Shown here piece after piece: positions 7,319 to 16,357 of a stretch of 64,000 nucleotides of DNA. Under the pieces are notes generated by a model that searched no databases, was not told the origin of the DNA, and worked only from the letters and a program-made list of their open reading frames with translations. Both the position numbers and the translations under genes were made by a program. Origin of the DNA: Novosphingopyxis sp965218915 (GTDB lineage Bacteria; Pseudomonadota; Alphaproteobacteria; Sphingomonadales; Sphingomonadaceae); contig NZ_OZ244708.1 of NCBI RefSeq assembly GCF_965218915.1, positions 868,001 to 932,000 of the forward strand, in the 5' to 3' direction. Numbering within the stretch: position 1 is the stretch's first letter; each line of letters begins with the position of its first letter.

Positions 7319-10300
7319 ATGAACATCCAGACAAATTTCTTTCCCGCTCACGATCACGTTTCAAGCGATACCTCGATGGTCCAGGTGGCACGCACTATCT
7401 CCGAACGGCTCGCGAGCGGACAGCATCTCACGCGCGCCCATATCACCAGCTTGTTCGCCGAAGCCACCGGCAGCAGCGACGCCGATCATAGCTGGACGGT
7501 AGCTCAGAGCAATAGCGCGGTGGAACTCGGCGCGCTGCTCTGGCTGAAGGTTCATGGCCGGATCGATCTGGACACGCCGTTTTTCGAAGTCGACGCGCGC
7601 CTCGACTGGCTCCAGGCAGCGCTGCCGCCGCGCCATGTGCGCAGCGAAGAGCAGATCAGTCTTCAGCAATTTTCCACGCCGCCCTTGCTGGCCTGGTTGA
7701 TGGCGAAGGCCTGCGGAAGTGAAGCGGGCGATGTCGTGCTCGAACCGTCCGCGGGAACCGGCATGCTCGCGATCTGGCCGCATCTTGGCGGCTCCTCGCT
7801 TATCCTCAACGAAATCGATCCCCTGCGCCGTGAGGCGTTGCAGACGCTGCTCCCGTGCGCCGCCATCACTGCTCATGATGGCGAACTGATCGATCAGTTG
7901 ATGGACCCCGCTCGGCTTCCCAGCGCGGTCATCATGAACCCGCCATTCGCGCGCAGTCTCGAGCGTGGCAAGGACAGCAAGTCCGCCATGCGGCATTTGC
8001 GCAGCGCGCTGCGCCTGAGCGCCGACGGAGCGAGAATCGCGGCGATCATGCCTGAAGGATTTTGCGCGAGGCGATTTGCTCGCGAGATCGGCGACGCCAC
8101 CGTGCTGCTCGACGCGCTGCTCGCGAACGCGTTTCGCTCGGTCGGCACCGGAATATCGGTGCGGATGATCGTGATCGACAAGGCTGTTCGGGACTTCGAT
8201 CCGCTTGAGACCGAATGCGCGTCGCTGTCCGACTTGAACGCCGCTATCGGCGACCTCCCGCATCGTTTATCTGTCAGGTCAGCGTCGACGCCTATTCCGG
8301 CCCGGTCCGCGCTCGTCGTTCCCATCCGGTCTGGAACGTGCAAACCGATGGCCCCGTTTGCCGCGACCATAAGCGAAAGCGCGGTGGTCGAGACGCTTGA
8401 CTACACCGTGCTCGAAGAACCCGCGCCGCTTCCCGATCAAGTCGGCATCTATCTGCCTTACCGTCCAAGCCGGATTATTATAGCAGGTGCCTCGGCGCAT
8501 CCCACGTCGCTGGTCGAATCCGTCGCCATGGGGTCGGTACCGGCGCCGGTGCCCGATGCAAAACCGCTGGTTCCGCCGGGCTGGCGTCAGATGCTCTCCC
8601 AGGCCCAGTGCGAAACGCTGATCTACGCAGGAAGCGCCTTCGCGCGCGATCTGCCCGGGCCCTTCACCGTCGATAAGGGAGGCACCGGGCTCGAGATCGC
8701 CGACAACGGCGTTGCCTATCGCCAGGGCTTCTTTCTCGGTGACGGCACGGGTGCTGGCAAGGGCAGGCAGATTTCGGCCGTCATCATGGACCGGTGGCTT
8801 GCCGGTGAGTGCCGCCATATCTGGATCACAAAGAACGAAACGCTGATCGAGGATGCGCGGCGCGATTGGGAAGCATTGGGCGGTCTGCCGATGGACATCC
8901 AGTCACTCGGCAGCTGGAAGCTCGGCACGCCGGTTGGAATCGCGAACGGCATATTGTTCGTGACCTATCCGACGCTGCGCTCGGGCAGGATGGAAGATAC
9001 GCGGCTGGGTCAAATTCTGGCCTGGGCGGGCGAAGGTTTCGAAGGCGTGATTGCGTTCGACGAATCCCACGCCATGGCCAATGCGCTGGGCAGCAATGGC
9101 ACCCGCGGCAAGGTCAAAGGATCCGAACAGGGCTTGGCGGGCCTGCTCCTTCAAAACCATCTGCCGCGGGCACGAGTGCTCTATGCGTCCGCCACCGGCG
9201 CGTCAGACATCGCCAATCTCGGCTACGCGGCGCGCCTCGGTCTCTGGGGTTCGGAAACCGCCTTCGCGACCTATGAGACCTTCATGGCCGACATCCGCGC
9301 TGGAGGCATCGCCGCGATGGAACTGGTCGCCCGCGACCTCAAGGCGCAAGGGCTTTATCTCGCCCGCGCGCTATCCTTTGCCGGCGTCGAATATAAGCTG
9401 CTCGAACATAAACTAACGGGCGCGCAAATCCGTATCTATGACGCCTATGCCGATGCATGGGCGATCATCCACCGCAATCTGAACGCCGCACTCGAAGCCA
9501 CGCGCGTCGTTGACGAGGACAGCGGCGATACGCTCAATCGGAACGCCAAGGTGGCCGCGCTCTCGATCTTCGAGGGCACCAAGCAGCGCTTCTTCGCGCA
9601 GCTGCTGCTCTCGATGAAACTGCCGAGCCTGCTGCCGGCCATCGAGGAGGCGCTCGCTGAAGACCATTCGGTGGTGGTGCAGCTGGTCTCGACCGCAGAG
9701 GCGATGCTCGACCGGCGGCTCGCCGATCTCAGCCCACAAGAACGCGAAGCGCTCGATATCGACCTCTCGCCGCGCGAATATGTGATCGACTATCTCGCGC
9801 AGAGCTTCCCGGTTCGGCTGATGCAGGTCTTTACCGACGAGGAGGGCAATTTGCGCTCGCAAGCGATGAGCGACGCGGATGGCAATCCCGTGCTTTGCCG
9901 CAGCGCGATACAGGCGCGCGATGCGCTGATCGAACAGCTCTGCGCGCTGCCACCGATCGCCACCGCGCTCGACGCGATCATCGAGCATTTTGGGACGGAC
10001 GCCGTGGCCGAAGTGACGGGGCGCAGCCGCCGACTGATTACCGACAGGCGCGGGCAGCAGCGTCTTGAACGACGAACCCCGCGCGCAAATCTCGCCGAAG
10101 CGCAAAGCTTCATGGACGGCGTGAAACGCGTTCTCGTCTTTTCCGATGCGGGCGGGACGGGCCGTTCCTATCATGCCGACCTCGACGCGCATAACCGGCA
10201 GCGCCGCGTGCATTTCCTGCTCGAACCTGGCTGGCGCGCGGACAATGCGATCCAGGGACTGGGGCGCACCAATCGCACCAACCAGGCCTCGGCGCCGCTG

Positions 10301-11551
10301 TTTCGTCCGGTCACCACCGATGTCAAAGGCGAGCGCCGGTTCATCTCGACGATCGCGCGGCGCCTCGACAGCCTTGGCGCGCTGACGCGCGGCCAGCGGC
10401 AAACGGGGGGACAAAACCTGTTCGACCCCGCCGACAATCTCGAAAGCGACTATGCGCGCGATGCCCTCACGCGCTGGTTCTATCTGCTCTACGAGAGCAA
10501 GCTCGAGGCGATCGCGTTCGGCCGCTTCGTCGAACTGACGGGGCTCAAGCTGGAAAGCCCCGATGGGGGCCTTACCGACAATCTTCCATCGATCCAGCGC
10601 TGGCTCAATCGCATCCTGGCACTTCCCATCGCCATCCAGAATGCGATTTTCGATGAATATCTCTCATTGATCGAGGCGCGTATCGAGGCGGCGCGCGAAG
10701 CGGGCACGCTCGATCTCGGGATCGAGACCGTCGCGGTTGAAAGCTTCGATATCGTCTCGGACCAGCTGTTGCGCACTGACGCCGCATCGGGCGCGACGAC
10801 GCATCTGCTGACGCTCGACATCCGGCGCCGACTGAAGCCGCTACGCTTCGATCGCCTCGCCATCATGCACGACATTGGTTCGGCCTTTGGTCAGCCGATG
10901 CGTAACGAGCGCTCGGGAGGGGTCGCTCTATGTGTGCCCGCCCGGCGGATCATTGCCGATGACGGGAGCGTCATAGAACGCAGCCGCCTTCTGCGACCGC
11001 TCAAGAACAGCATCTGGACTCTGGAAGCGCTGGCAGAAAGCCATTGGGAAAAGATCGATCCTGACAGTTTCGAACGGTTTTGGCGCGCCGAGGAGAGCCA
11101 AGCCGCGTCAGAACTTGCCCGCGAACGCGTCCATCTGGCGACGGGACTTCTGCTGCCGGTTTGGAACCGGCTTTCCAGCGATTATGTTCGCGTCACCCGT
11201 ATCGTCACCGGCGATGGCCGGGCGCTCATCGGCAGGGAAATTCTGGCCTCCGATCTGCCCGACATTGCGACTGCGTTCGGGCTAAGCGATGTGATCGGAC
11301 CCGCGGTTGGCGAGTTTGCCTCGCTGGTGATGGCCAGCGGCAAGTCGCTCGAAATTCGAAGCCATGATCGGCTTAACGTCAAACGGTCGCTGGTGAACGG
11401 CAGCCAGCGGCTCGAACTCGTCGGCTTCGCGGGCGAACGGCTCGACTGGTACAAGGCCAAGGGCTGTTTCACCGAGATCATTCGCTATCGCACGCGGCTG
11501 TTCGTGCCCGTCACGGGCGCGTCCGCCATTCTCGATGCGATTGTCGTCTGA
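7319..11551 (+). CDS. strawberry-notch family methylase/helicase
   Basis: 1410 aa. The N-terminal part is an adenine-methyltransferase-like domain (VLEPSAGTGML near residue 140 and the catalytic NPPF at 207-210). The middle holds an SF2 helicase: Walker A GDGTGAGKG at 474-482 and a DESH box at 581-584, with a VLYASATGASD motif III. The C-terminal half has the strawberry-notch helicase C region, with QGLGRTNRTNQ as motif VI. Such proteins are common on alphaproteobacterial plasmids and ICEs; a role in DNA processing or protection from host restriction is inferred. ATG 7319 has AGGAGG 7 bp upstream. Several open frames on the other strand are shadows. Confidence 0.88.
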   Translation: MNIQTNFFPAHDHVSSDTSMVQVARTISERLASGQHLTRAHITSLFAEATGSSDADHSWTVAQSNSAVELGALLWLKVHGRIDLDTPFFEVDARLDWLQAALPPRHVRSEEQISLQQFSTPPLLAWLMAKACGSEAGDVVLEPSAGTGMLAIWPHLGGSSLILNEIDPLRREALQTLLPCAAITAHDGELIDQLMDPARLPSAVIMNPPFARSLERGKDSKSAMRHLRSALRLSADGARIAAIMPEGFCARRFAREIGDATVLLDALLANAFRSVGTGISVRMIVIDKAVRDFDPLETECASLSDLNAAIGDLPHRLSVRSASTPIPARSALVVPIRSGTCKPMAPFAATISESAVVETLDYTVLEEPAPLPDQVGIYLPYRPSRIIIAGASAHPTSLVESVAMGSVPAPVPDAKPLVPPGWRQMLSQAQCETLIYAGSAFARDLPGPFTVDKGGTGLEIADNGVAYRQGFFLGDGTGAGKGRQISAVIMDRWLAGECRHIWITKNETLIEDARRDWEALGGLPMDIQSLGSWKLGTPVGIANGILFVTYPTLRSGRMEDTRLGQILAWAGEGFEGVIAFDESHAMANALGSNGTRGKVKGSEQGLAGLLLQNHLPRARVLYASATGASDIANLGYAARLGLWGSETAFATYETFMADIRAGGIAAMELVARDLKAQGLYLARALSFAGVEYKLLEHKLTGAQIRIYDAYADAWAIIHRNLNAALEATRVVDEDSGDTLNRNAKVAALSIFEGTKQRFFAQLLLSMKLPSLLPAIEEALAEDHSVVVQLVSTAEAMLDRRLADLSPQEREALDIDLSPREYVIDYLAQSFPVRLMQVFTDEEGNLRSQAMSDADGNPVLCRSAIQARDALIEQLCALPPIATALDAIIEHFGTDAVAEVTGRSRRLITDRRGQQRLERRTPRANLAEAQSFMDGVKRVLVFSDAGGTGRSYHADLDAHNRQRRVHFLLEPGWRADNAIQGLGRTNRTNQASAPLFRPVTTDVKGERRFISTIARRLDSLGALTRGQRQTGGQNLFDPADNLESDYARDALTRWFYLLYESKLEAIAFGRFVELTGLKLESPDGGLTDNLPSIQRWLNRILALPIAIQNAIFDEYLSLIEARIEAAREAGTLDLGIETVAVESFDIVSDQLLRTDAASGATTHLLTLDIRRRLKPLRFDRLAIMHDIGSAFGQPMRNERSGGVALCVPARRIIADDGSVIERSRLLRPLKNSIWTLEALAESHWEKIDPDSFERFWRAEESQAASELARERVHLATGLLLPVWNRLSSDYVRVTRIVTGDGRALIGREILASDLPDIATAFGLSDVIGPAVGEFASLVMASGKSLEIRSHDRLNVKRSLVNGSQRLELVGFAGERLDWYKAKGCFTEIIRYRTRLFVPVTGASAILDAIVV

Positions 11552-11895
11552 AGGTCGGCTTTCAGGCATTTAAGAACGCCACATAGGGTTTGCGCCAAAA
11601 TAGGGACTGCAAACCACTTTTGAGAATGCGCACCGTATCGAGCGAGTCGCCGGATTAAATGCTTTTCCAACAGGCGTTTGAAGCCCGCTGGCGACTGAGC
11701 ACCTTTCTTTTTCGGTCAGTGTCACCAATCCGTCAAGACCTCTGTGTTCGACCGATGTTCTGCTTGGGGTAGCAAATAGCCATTTTTCGCAATCGATACG
11801 CACCTGCTAACTCTGGGCCATTTTTCGACCGGGTCTGGGAAGTTCGAGACGGTCCGCTTTCGGCAGCGCCGAAGGCAAAGCTGCCCTTGTGTCCA
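11552..11895. other. non-coding interval
   Basis: About 340 bp with no convincing gene; short open frames lack SD sequences and family signals. It contains GC-rich fragments such as GGTCCGCTTTCGGCAGC, like intergenic repeats elsewhere in the cargo. It separates the backbone gene from a cargo cassette. Confidence 0.5.
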
Positions 11896-11921
11896 GTGTC
11901 AGAACCGTTCGGTTGTGACAC
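11896..11921. repeat. 26-bp palindrome, left copy
   Basis: Near-perfect palindrome with arms GTGTCA-x-AACCG and CGGTT-x-TGACAC. A second copy (23 of 26 identical) lies at 14130-14155 in the same orientation, with matching flanks (GTCC before, CA after). The pair encloses a five-gene cassette. It could be a recombination site or a binding site for a regulator. Confidence 0.65.
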
Positions 11922-11936
11922 CAGCCCAGCCGCTCG

Positions 11937-12374
11937 TCAGGCGCGGTCTGCGCGACGACGAACGCTCATCGCCGCTGCGATCACCGTGCGGTCGTCGGCC
12001 TCGATCTCGAACAGGCCGCGCCGAAGCACTTGGCCCCCGTTCTTCCCGCCGCGCGAGAAGGACAGCTCCTCCAGCAACGGCCGGATCGGGGCGTCACGCC
12101 CGCCTTCATACCGGACCTGTCGCCGAAAGGGCTTGAACGTCTGCGACTGAACCGCCTGTTGCGGCTCGTAGTCGATCACCTCGCCGATCGCGGTGAAGGC
12201 CTGGATCGGCGCGCCTGACCGTATCTCCTCGCGAGGCGAGTAGAACAGCACCTAGTCGCCGCGTGCAATTCGCTTGAGCGGCGCTTCCTTGCCGTGGTTG
12301 GACTGGAAAAACCCGCCTTCGACCGCCGTGCGGACATGATCGCGGCTGGCGACCCCCACCCAGTAGCGCGCCAC
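11937..12374 (-). pseudogene. EVE-domain protein interrupted by an amber codon
   Basis: Read from GTG 12374, the frame gives ARYWVGVASRDHV ... GGFFQSNHGKEAPLKRIARGD, then a TAG at 12252-12254 (codon 41), then VLFYSPREE ... PIQAFTAIGEV ... PIRPLLEELSF ... LRRGLFEIEADD. This is a complete EVE domain (PUA-like fold, thought to bind modified bases in DNA or RNA) of normal length (about 145 aa) broken only by the stop. It starts 5 bp after the monooxygenase stop, as the last gene of that operon. It could be a recent mutation, a sequencing error, or initiation downstream. Confidence 0.75.
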
Positions 12375-12378
12375 CGTG

Positions 12379-12702
12379 CTACACCGTCACGCTGTCGCGC
12401 AGCTCGTAGTAGATCGGCTCGAACGAAACGGCGATGTCGGCCGCGCGCTTCATGTGCGCCTGCGCGGTCGGATCGGCCATCATCGCGTCGATGTCCGCCC
12501 GACTGCGCCACTGCGCGTAGTTGGTGACGTGTGTGCGGTCGTTGCTGACGTGCAGGTTGGCCGACACGAAGCCGGGGCGCGGCTTCATGCCCTTTTCCGT
12601 GGCTTCCAGCAGCTCTCTGTAAAGCTCATCCGCCTTGGCGGCATCGACGGTGAACGTGTTGATCAGCACGACGTAGCCGTCGCTGGGATCGAGAGTCGTC
12701 AT
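12379..12702 (-). CDS. antibiotic biosynthesis monooxygenase (ABM) family protein
   Basis: 107-aa dimeric alpha-beta barrel protein. VVLINTFTVDAAKADELYRELLEATEKGMKPRPGFVSANLHVS and THVTNYAQWRSRADIDAMM follow the ABM pattern, with the conserved Trp in AQWRS. Family members oxidise quinones or act as reactive-compound detoxifiers. GAGGAG lies about 7 bp before the ATG. It sits between a DoxX-like gene and the EVE pseudogene, all in one direction, pointing to a redox or xenobiotic stress operon. Confidence 0.85.
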   Translation of the reverse strand: MTTLDPSDGYVVLINTFTVDAAKADELYRELLEATEKGMKPRPGFVSANLHVSNDRTHVTNYAQWRSRADIDAMMADPTAQAHMKRAADIAVSFEPIYYELRDSVTV

Positions 12703-12714
12703 GGCATCGCTCCT

Positions 12715-13032
12715 CTAGAGTATCTCCGCCAGCGCTAGCAATGCGACAAAGGGGCCGAGCTGCGTGAGGTGGCTGTATTCACGGTGGCGCAGGACGGTCA
12801 GGATCGCCGCGGCGATGATGACGGCGCCGAGGATTAGGCCCATCCCGCGCGTGGGGGGATAAGCGACCAGCGCGGCGGTCACGATCTCCAGCGCGCCGGT
12901 GACGCGGCACCACCACGGCGGATACCCCCAGCGGACGAAATCGCTTCGCGTGGCGGATGTGCCTATAGCGTTGAACACCCCGGCCCCGAAAAACGCGGCG
13001 ACGACTAACCACGTCGAGATAGTGTGCAACAT
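12715..13032 (-). CDS. DoxX-like small membrane protein
   Basis: 105 aa with about four hydrophobic helices and the DoxX-type motif GAGVFNAIGTSA ... WGYPPWWCRVTGALEIVTAALV. DoxX proteins are small quinone-linked or redox membrane proteins often carried with detoxification genes. The neighbour genes are 1 bp (13034) and 12 bp away, so they form one operon. Confidence 0.75.
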   Translation of the reverse strand: MLHTISTWLVVAAFFGAGVFNAIGTSATRSDFVRWGYPPWWCRVTGALEIVTAALVAYPPTRGMGLILGAVIIAAAILTVLRHREYSHLTQLGPFVALLALAEIL

Positions 13033-13033
13033 C

Positions 13034-13414
13034 TCAGGCCAGCCCCGTGATTAGCGGGATCGCCGCCAAGATCATCAGCGCGGCCGTGAGGCCATGAATG
13101 CCCAACGCCCTCCCGGTCGAGCCTTTCGCCGCCAGGATGGTCGACATGTCGCATATCGGGGTAATCGCCTGAATCAGCAGGACGATGCCGAGGAGGCGCA
13201 GATCGCCCCACGCCAGCAGGGCGAACACGATCAATCCCGAGACGATGTCCCGCGAGCCCTTGAGGCGGAGCCACCAATCGGTGTTCGCTCCTTCCTCCGG
13301 CAGCGGCAGCCCGAAGCTTTCCGTCGCTGTCCTGGGCTTTGTGAGATACATGATGCCGAGCGCGATGATCGCAGTCGCCGCCAACACCGCAACCCCGATC
13401 GAGAACCAGTGCAT
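13034..13414 (-). CDS. DUF4267-like membrane protein
   Basis: About 126 aa with four predicted membrane segments (starting MHWFSIGVAVLAATAIIALGIMYL) and the conserved stretch WWLRLKGSRDIVSGLIVFALL. This pattern fits DUF4267, small membrane proteins of unknown function often next to TetR regulators. Of two adjacent ATGs (13417, 13414) the second is favoured: GGAGG ends 6 bp before it. First gene of the operon divergent from tetR. Confidence 0.7.
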   Translation of the reverse strand: MHWFSIGVAVLAATAIIALGIMYLTKPRTATESFGLPLPEEGANTDWWLRLKGSRDIVSGLIVFALLAWGDLRLLGIVLLIQAITPICDMSTILAAKGSTGRALGIHGLTAALMILAAIPLITGLA

Positions 13415-13445
13415 CATAAGCCTCCGTCCATGCCCGATATATATG

Positions 13446-13458
13446 CTAGCAACGCTAG
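13446..13458. promoter_or_regulatory. inverted repeat, candidate TetR operator
   Basis: CTAGC-AAC-GCTAG is a perfect inverted repeat in the 97-bp gap between the divergent DUF4267 and TetR starts, next to an AT-rich GATATATATG stretch. This is the expected place for an autoregulatory operator controlling both genes. Confidence 0.5.
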
Positions 13459-13511
13459 ATTCACAATCTGCTTTAAGGTGTTGCTGTTGCGATTGTTCGG
13501 AAGGATAAAGT

Positions 13512-14081
13512 ATGGGCACCGCAGATAGAAAGCGCAGGGAGCGGACCGAGCGCGAGCAACGCATCACCGCGGCAGCGCGGGCGATCGCAGAAGGTGAAGG
13601 TTGGAGCGCGGTTACGATCCGTCGTTTGGCCGACGAGATCGAATACAGTCAGCCGGTCCTCTACTCGCATTTCGAAAACAGGGATGCGATCATCACGGCG
13701 GTCGCAGTAGCGGGCTTTCGCGACCTGACATCCGCGCTTCGGCACGTCGCGCCAGAATCGACTGACCGTCAACGCGCGCTCGAACGCGCCGCCACCACCT
13801 ATCTCGCCTTCGCGCGCGAGCATCCCGCCTTATACGAAGCGATGTTCACGATGCCGACGAATCTCCGCTTTGCAAAAGCCGACACTAGATCGGAGTTGCA
13901 TGACGCCTTCGCGGCGCTGGCGGCTGTCGTCGCGCCGTTAGAAGGAAATGTTGAGGCTGCGACCGAGACATTCTGGGCAACCCTTCACGGCTTGGCCGAG
14001 CTGGAGCGCACAGGAAGGATCAGGCGCGATGCGCGTGGCGAGCGAGTGGCGATCGTCGTTTCTGGGTTTCTGGGGTCTTGA
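13512..14081 (+). CDS. TetR/AcrR family transcriptional regulator
   Basis: 189 aa. The N-terminal TetR helix-turn-helix is clear: RITAAARAIAEGEGWSAVTIRRLADEIEYSQPVLYSHFENRDAIITAVA. The C-terminal ligand domain is helical with LAFAREHPALYEAMF. GGAAGG lies about 7 bp before the ATG. Divergent to the monooxygenase/DoxX operon, it probably represses it. Confidence 0.9.
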   Translation: MGTADRKRRERTEREQRITAAARAIAEGEGWSAVTIRRLADEIEYSQPVLYSHFENRDAIITAVAVAGFRDLTSALRHVAPESTDRQRALERAATTYLAFAREHPALYEAMFTMPTNLRFAKADTRSELHDAFAALAAVVAPLEGNVEAATETFWATLHGLAELERTGRIRRDARGERVAIVVSGFLGS

Positions 14082-14129
14082 GAAAGCCTGCCGACTACCC
14101 CCCTTGCCGAAGCCGATCGCACTGGTCCG

Positions 14130-14155
14130 GTGTCACAACCGGTCGGTTATGACAC
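14130..14155. repeat. 26-bp palindrome, right copy
   Basis: Second copy of the palindrome seen at 11896-11921: same arms GTGTCA-x-AACCG and CGGTT-x-TGACAC, three base differences, same orientation. It lies just downstream of the TetR gene and closes the cassette. Confidence 0.65.
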
Positions 14156-14477
14156 CATATGGCGACCTCCGCTTTCCGGGGACTGGAAGGTATCAGAAGC
14201 CCGCTCCAGAATGTCCGCTTCCGGGATCGGCAGATGGCTCCTGCTACGACCGCCTCTGGTCGCAAGCGGCCTACCGTGAATCTGTGTCCGAATAATGTAC
14301 AGGGGCCTCGATGGGAGGCCGGTGTCGCTACGGCCCGAAATGGCCTGCGTCTCCGCCTTTTCTCTTGTCCTAGTTCCTGAACAAGGCGTAGTACATCCCT
14401 ACTACACTAAACAGGTGTCGATCAGGATATCTGGCTTCCTAGTTCGACCCGTATCCAATGACCAAGAAAGGAGAGTC
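14156..14477. other. non-coding interval
   Basis: About 320 bp between the TetR cassette and the next decayed gene. It contains intergenic-repeat-like text (AATGTCCGCTTCCGGGATCG, and GACCGCCTCTGGTCGCAAGC, a small inverted repeat) but no supported gene. Confidence 0.45.
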
Positions 14478-15367
14478 ATGTCGGAAAAGATCGCGCTTCT
14501 CGAGAAAAGGATCAGGAAGCTGGAACGCCGCACCCGCGTTGTAACGTTGATGGCAATCTGCGCTGTGGCTGTAGGAACAGCTATATCTATGACCGGTGTC
14601 GCAAATACTGCACGAGCATCCTCACCGAGCGATGCGGAAAGCGGAATTATTGATAATGTACGAGTAAGAAGCCTGGAAGTCGTCGATCCAAACGGGATTA
14701 CACGGGTGAGGTTGGGGCGCCGCTCCCCAATGCCAAACAAGAGGGCAAAATTCTTACAAGGGGCGGCGATCAGGACAATACGGTTTCGGGTATGCTTCTC
14801 TATGATTACGCCGGCCGAGAAAGAAGTGGGTATGCCACGAATGACAAGGGTTACTCGAGCGTTTTCCTGACTTTGGATGACGCCAATGGAAAGCAGCACG
14901 CTCTTTTTATCAGCGAACCGGAGGGCGCAACAACGCTCAGACTTTTCAACGGAGCGTCAAGTAACGCAGAGGACAAGGCAGATTTTCAGGTTACCAAAGA
15001 CGGCCCTTCCATCAGCCTAGTGCGAGACACGAAACAGGTTTTTCATAAACCTTTAAGGAGCAACACTTTCGACATACCAAGCACGCGAGACGGTCCGCTT
15101 CTTGCCATTTCTCGCTCAAAGCCGCCTGTCAGCAAACCACCCAGTCATCGTCGTTCCCGGTTGACACAAAGCGCACGGGAACGACCGGTATCAGGCTGCG
15201 CGGATTTAGCGACGTTCGTCCAATTCTGGTCGATTGTTGCCGCACCGACGATCGGCAGTCCCGAACGGCAAAGGCTGGGACATAACGGAAGGTCGGCTTT
15301 TGGTGAAAAAAGCGTAATAGCGGACATATATTCAGTCGGCGAAACTCGATCCAATGCTTTGCCCTAA
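14478..15367 (+). pseudogene. frameshifted membrane-anchored protein, unknown function
   Basis: ATG 14478 (AAAGGAGAG upstream) opens a frame with a basic coiled-coil start (EKIALLEKRIRKLERRTR), one membrane segment (VVTLMAICAVAVGTAISM) and DNVRVRSLEVVDPNGITRVRLG. At a GGGG run near 14713-14716 the family-like reading jumps frame and continues as APLPNAKQEGK ... GMLLYDYAGRERSGYATND ... FLTLDDANGKQHALF. One missing G would restore a single protein. After about 15050 the sequence looks degenerate. Function unknown; decayed cargo or a sequencing error. Confidence 0.6.
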
Positions 15368-15471
15368 CCGCAGAAGTGGGCGCACCCGAAATTTGACGTG
15401 CAAATGGGGATCTGCCATCCTGGCGGTTAGTATTCATAGGCGGGCAAGTATGCCAAATACAGAGTGGCGTC

Positions 15472-16116
15472 GTGTTTAAACTTCTCCCTCTATTCGCCTC
15501 TCTGTGCGTTGCTTGTTCCCCTACAAGTGATCACGATAAAGAAACCCTCACGCCAACAACGCGCCCATATGCGACGCAAGTTAGCGCGCCTTCGCCAGAT
15601 TACAGCGTCTTGCTTGAACAGCCCGCGCTGGAAGGGGAAAGTTCGCGGCAGCGCAAGGCGAGTTCGCCGATCCCACCCGATGCAAAGTCGATTGGTGATG
15701 CATGGATTGCACGGCTGGAAAAGCGCGGCGCGCTGATTGGTTACGGGCTTGCAGGAAAGGAGGCCGACCAGCCGGTCGAAATGGTCGATACCGGTCTGAC
15801 CGAGAAGGAGTTTGTCACTTGGGCCAATGAGAACGGTTGGCATGTGCCCGAGCATATCCACTGGAACTTCGTACCGGGTTTAAACCTTCCGCGCGTGAGC
15901 GATACGGCAAAAAATGCCATTCGCGTGTGGCCTGCTTCAACTGCGCGAACGGGCCTGCAACACTTGGCACTTTATTATGGCCGCATAGAATTGCGCGACG
16001 GGTGTTTCTTTGTCGGCCAGTTTGATCAACCTGCCAACAAGTTAGCGTGGTTCCATGCCGAATTGGGATTGGATATTGATGCCTCTGGCTACTTCATTCT
16101 GCGTAAATCGGGTTAG
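15472..16116 (+). CDS. putative lipoprotein, unknown function
   Basis: 214 aa from GTG 15472. The N-terminus FKLLPLFASLCVACSPTSD looks like a lipoprotein signal peptide (V-A-C lipobox). The mature part contains ALIGYGLAGKEADQPVEMVDTGLTEKEFVTWANENGWHVPEHIHWNFVPGL and a C-terminal beta-rich region ending in GYFILRKSG. Not recognised. No clear SD sequence, so the start is uncertain. Confidence 0.55.
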   Translation: MFKLLPLFASLCVACSPTSDHDKETLTPTTRPYATQVSAPSPDYSVLLEQPALEGESSRQRKASSPIPPDAKSIGDAWIARLEKRGALIGYGLAGKEADQPVEMVDTGLTEKEFVTWANENGWHVPEHIHWNFVPGLNLPRVSDTAKNAIRVWPASTARTGLQHLALYYGRIELRDGCFFVGQFDQPANKLAWFHAELGLDIDASGYFILRKSG

Positions 16117-16357
16117 CGGCCAAACGCTCGCGCGTATTGGCGAAGACATGAATTGGGCCGGCCCAGCAAGCGCCGATATTGACCCAAAGACCGAGAGGGC
16201 CTTGCAGGACGCCTGTGGTCCCGGCGAGATCACTGCGGTCGGCTCGCCCGAAGCAAGCGAGCGCTTCCTGACGCAGTATCCCCATCTGCGCGATCGGCAG
16301 GTTCCGCCGCCGCCGCCTCCTCCTCCTCCTCCTCCTCCTCCTCAACCGGAGCATTGA
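16055..16357 (+). CDS. small proline-tailed protein or gene fragment
   Basis: The frame overlaps the end of the previous gene; only the part after about 16120 looks protein-like (GQTLARIGEDMNWAGPASAD ... PKTERALQDACGPGEIT ... SERFLTQYPHLRDRQV). It ends in a run of 13 prolines encoded by a CCG/CCT microsatellite, then QPEH. It may be the 3' remnant of a longer gene. The start is unknown and no family is recognised. Confidence 0.35.
   Translation: MPNWDWILMPLATSFCVNRVSGQTLARIGEDMNWAGPASADIDPKTERALQDACGPGEITAVGSPEASERFLTQYPHLRDRQVPPPPPPPPPPPPPQPEH
16304..16343 (+). repeat. CCG/CCT trinucleotide microsatellite
   Basis: About 13 tandem proline codons, first CCG then CCT. Such tracts are prone to slippage and could vary in length among strains. 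Confidence 0.8.

Noticed and set aside
9413..10414. 333-codon open frame antisense to the strawberry-notch gene
   Set aside because: Shadow frame; the plus strand is a continuous family protein.
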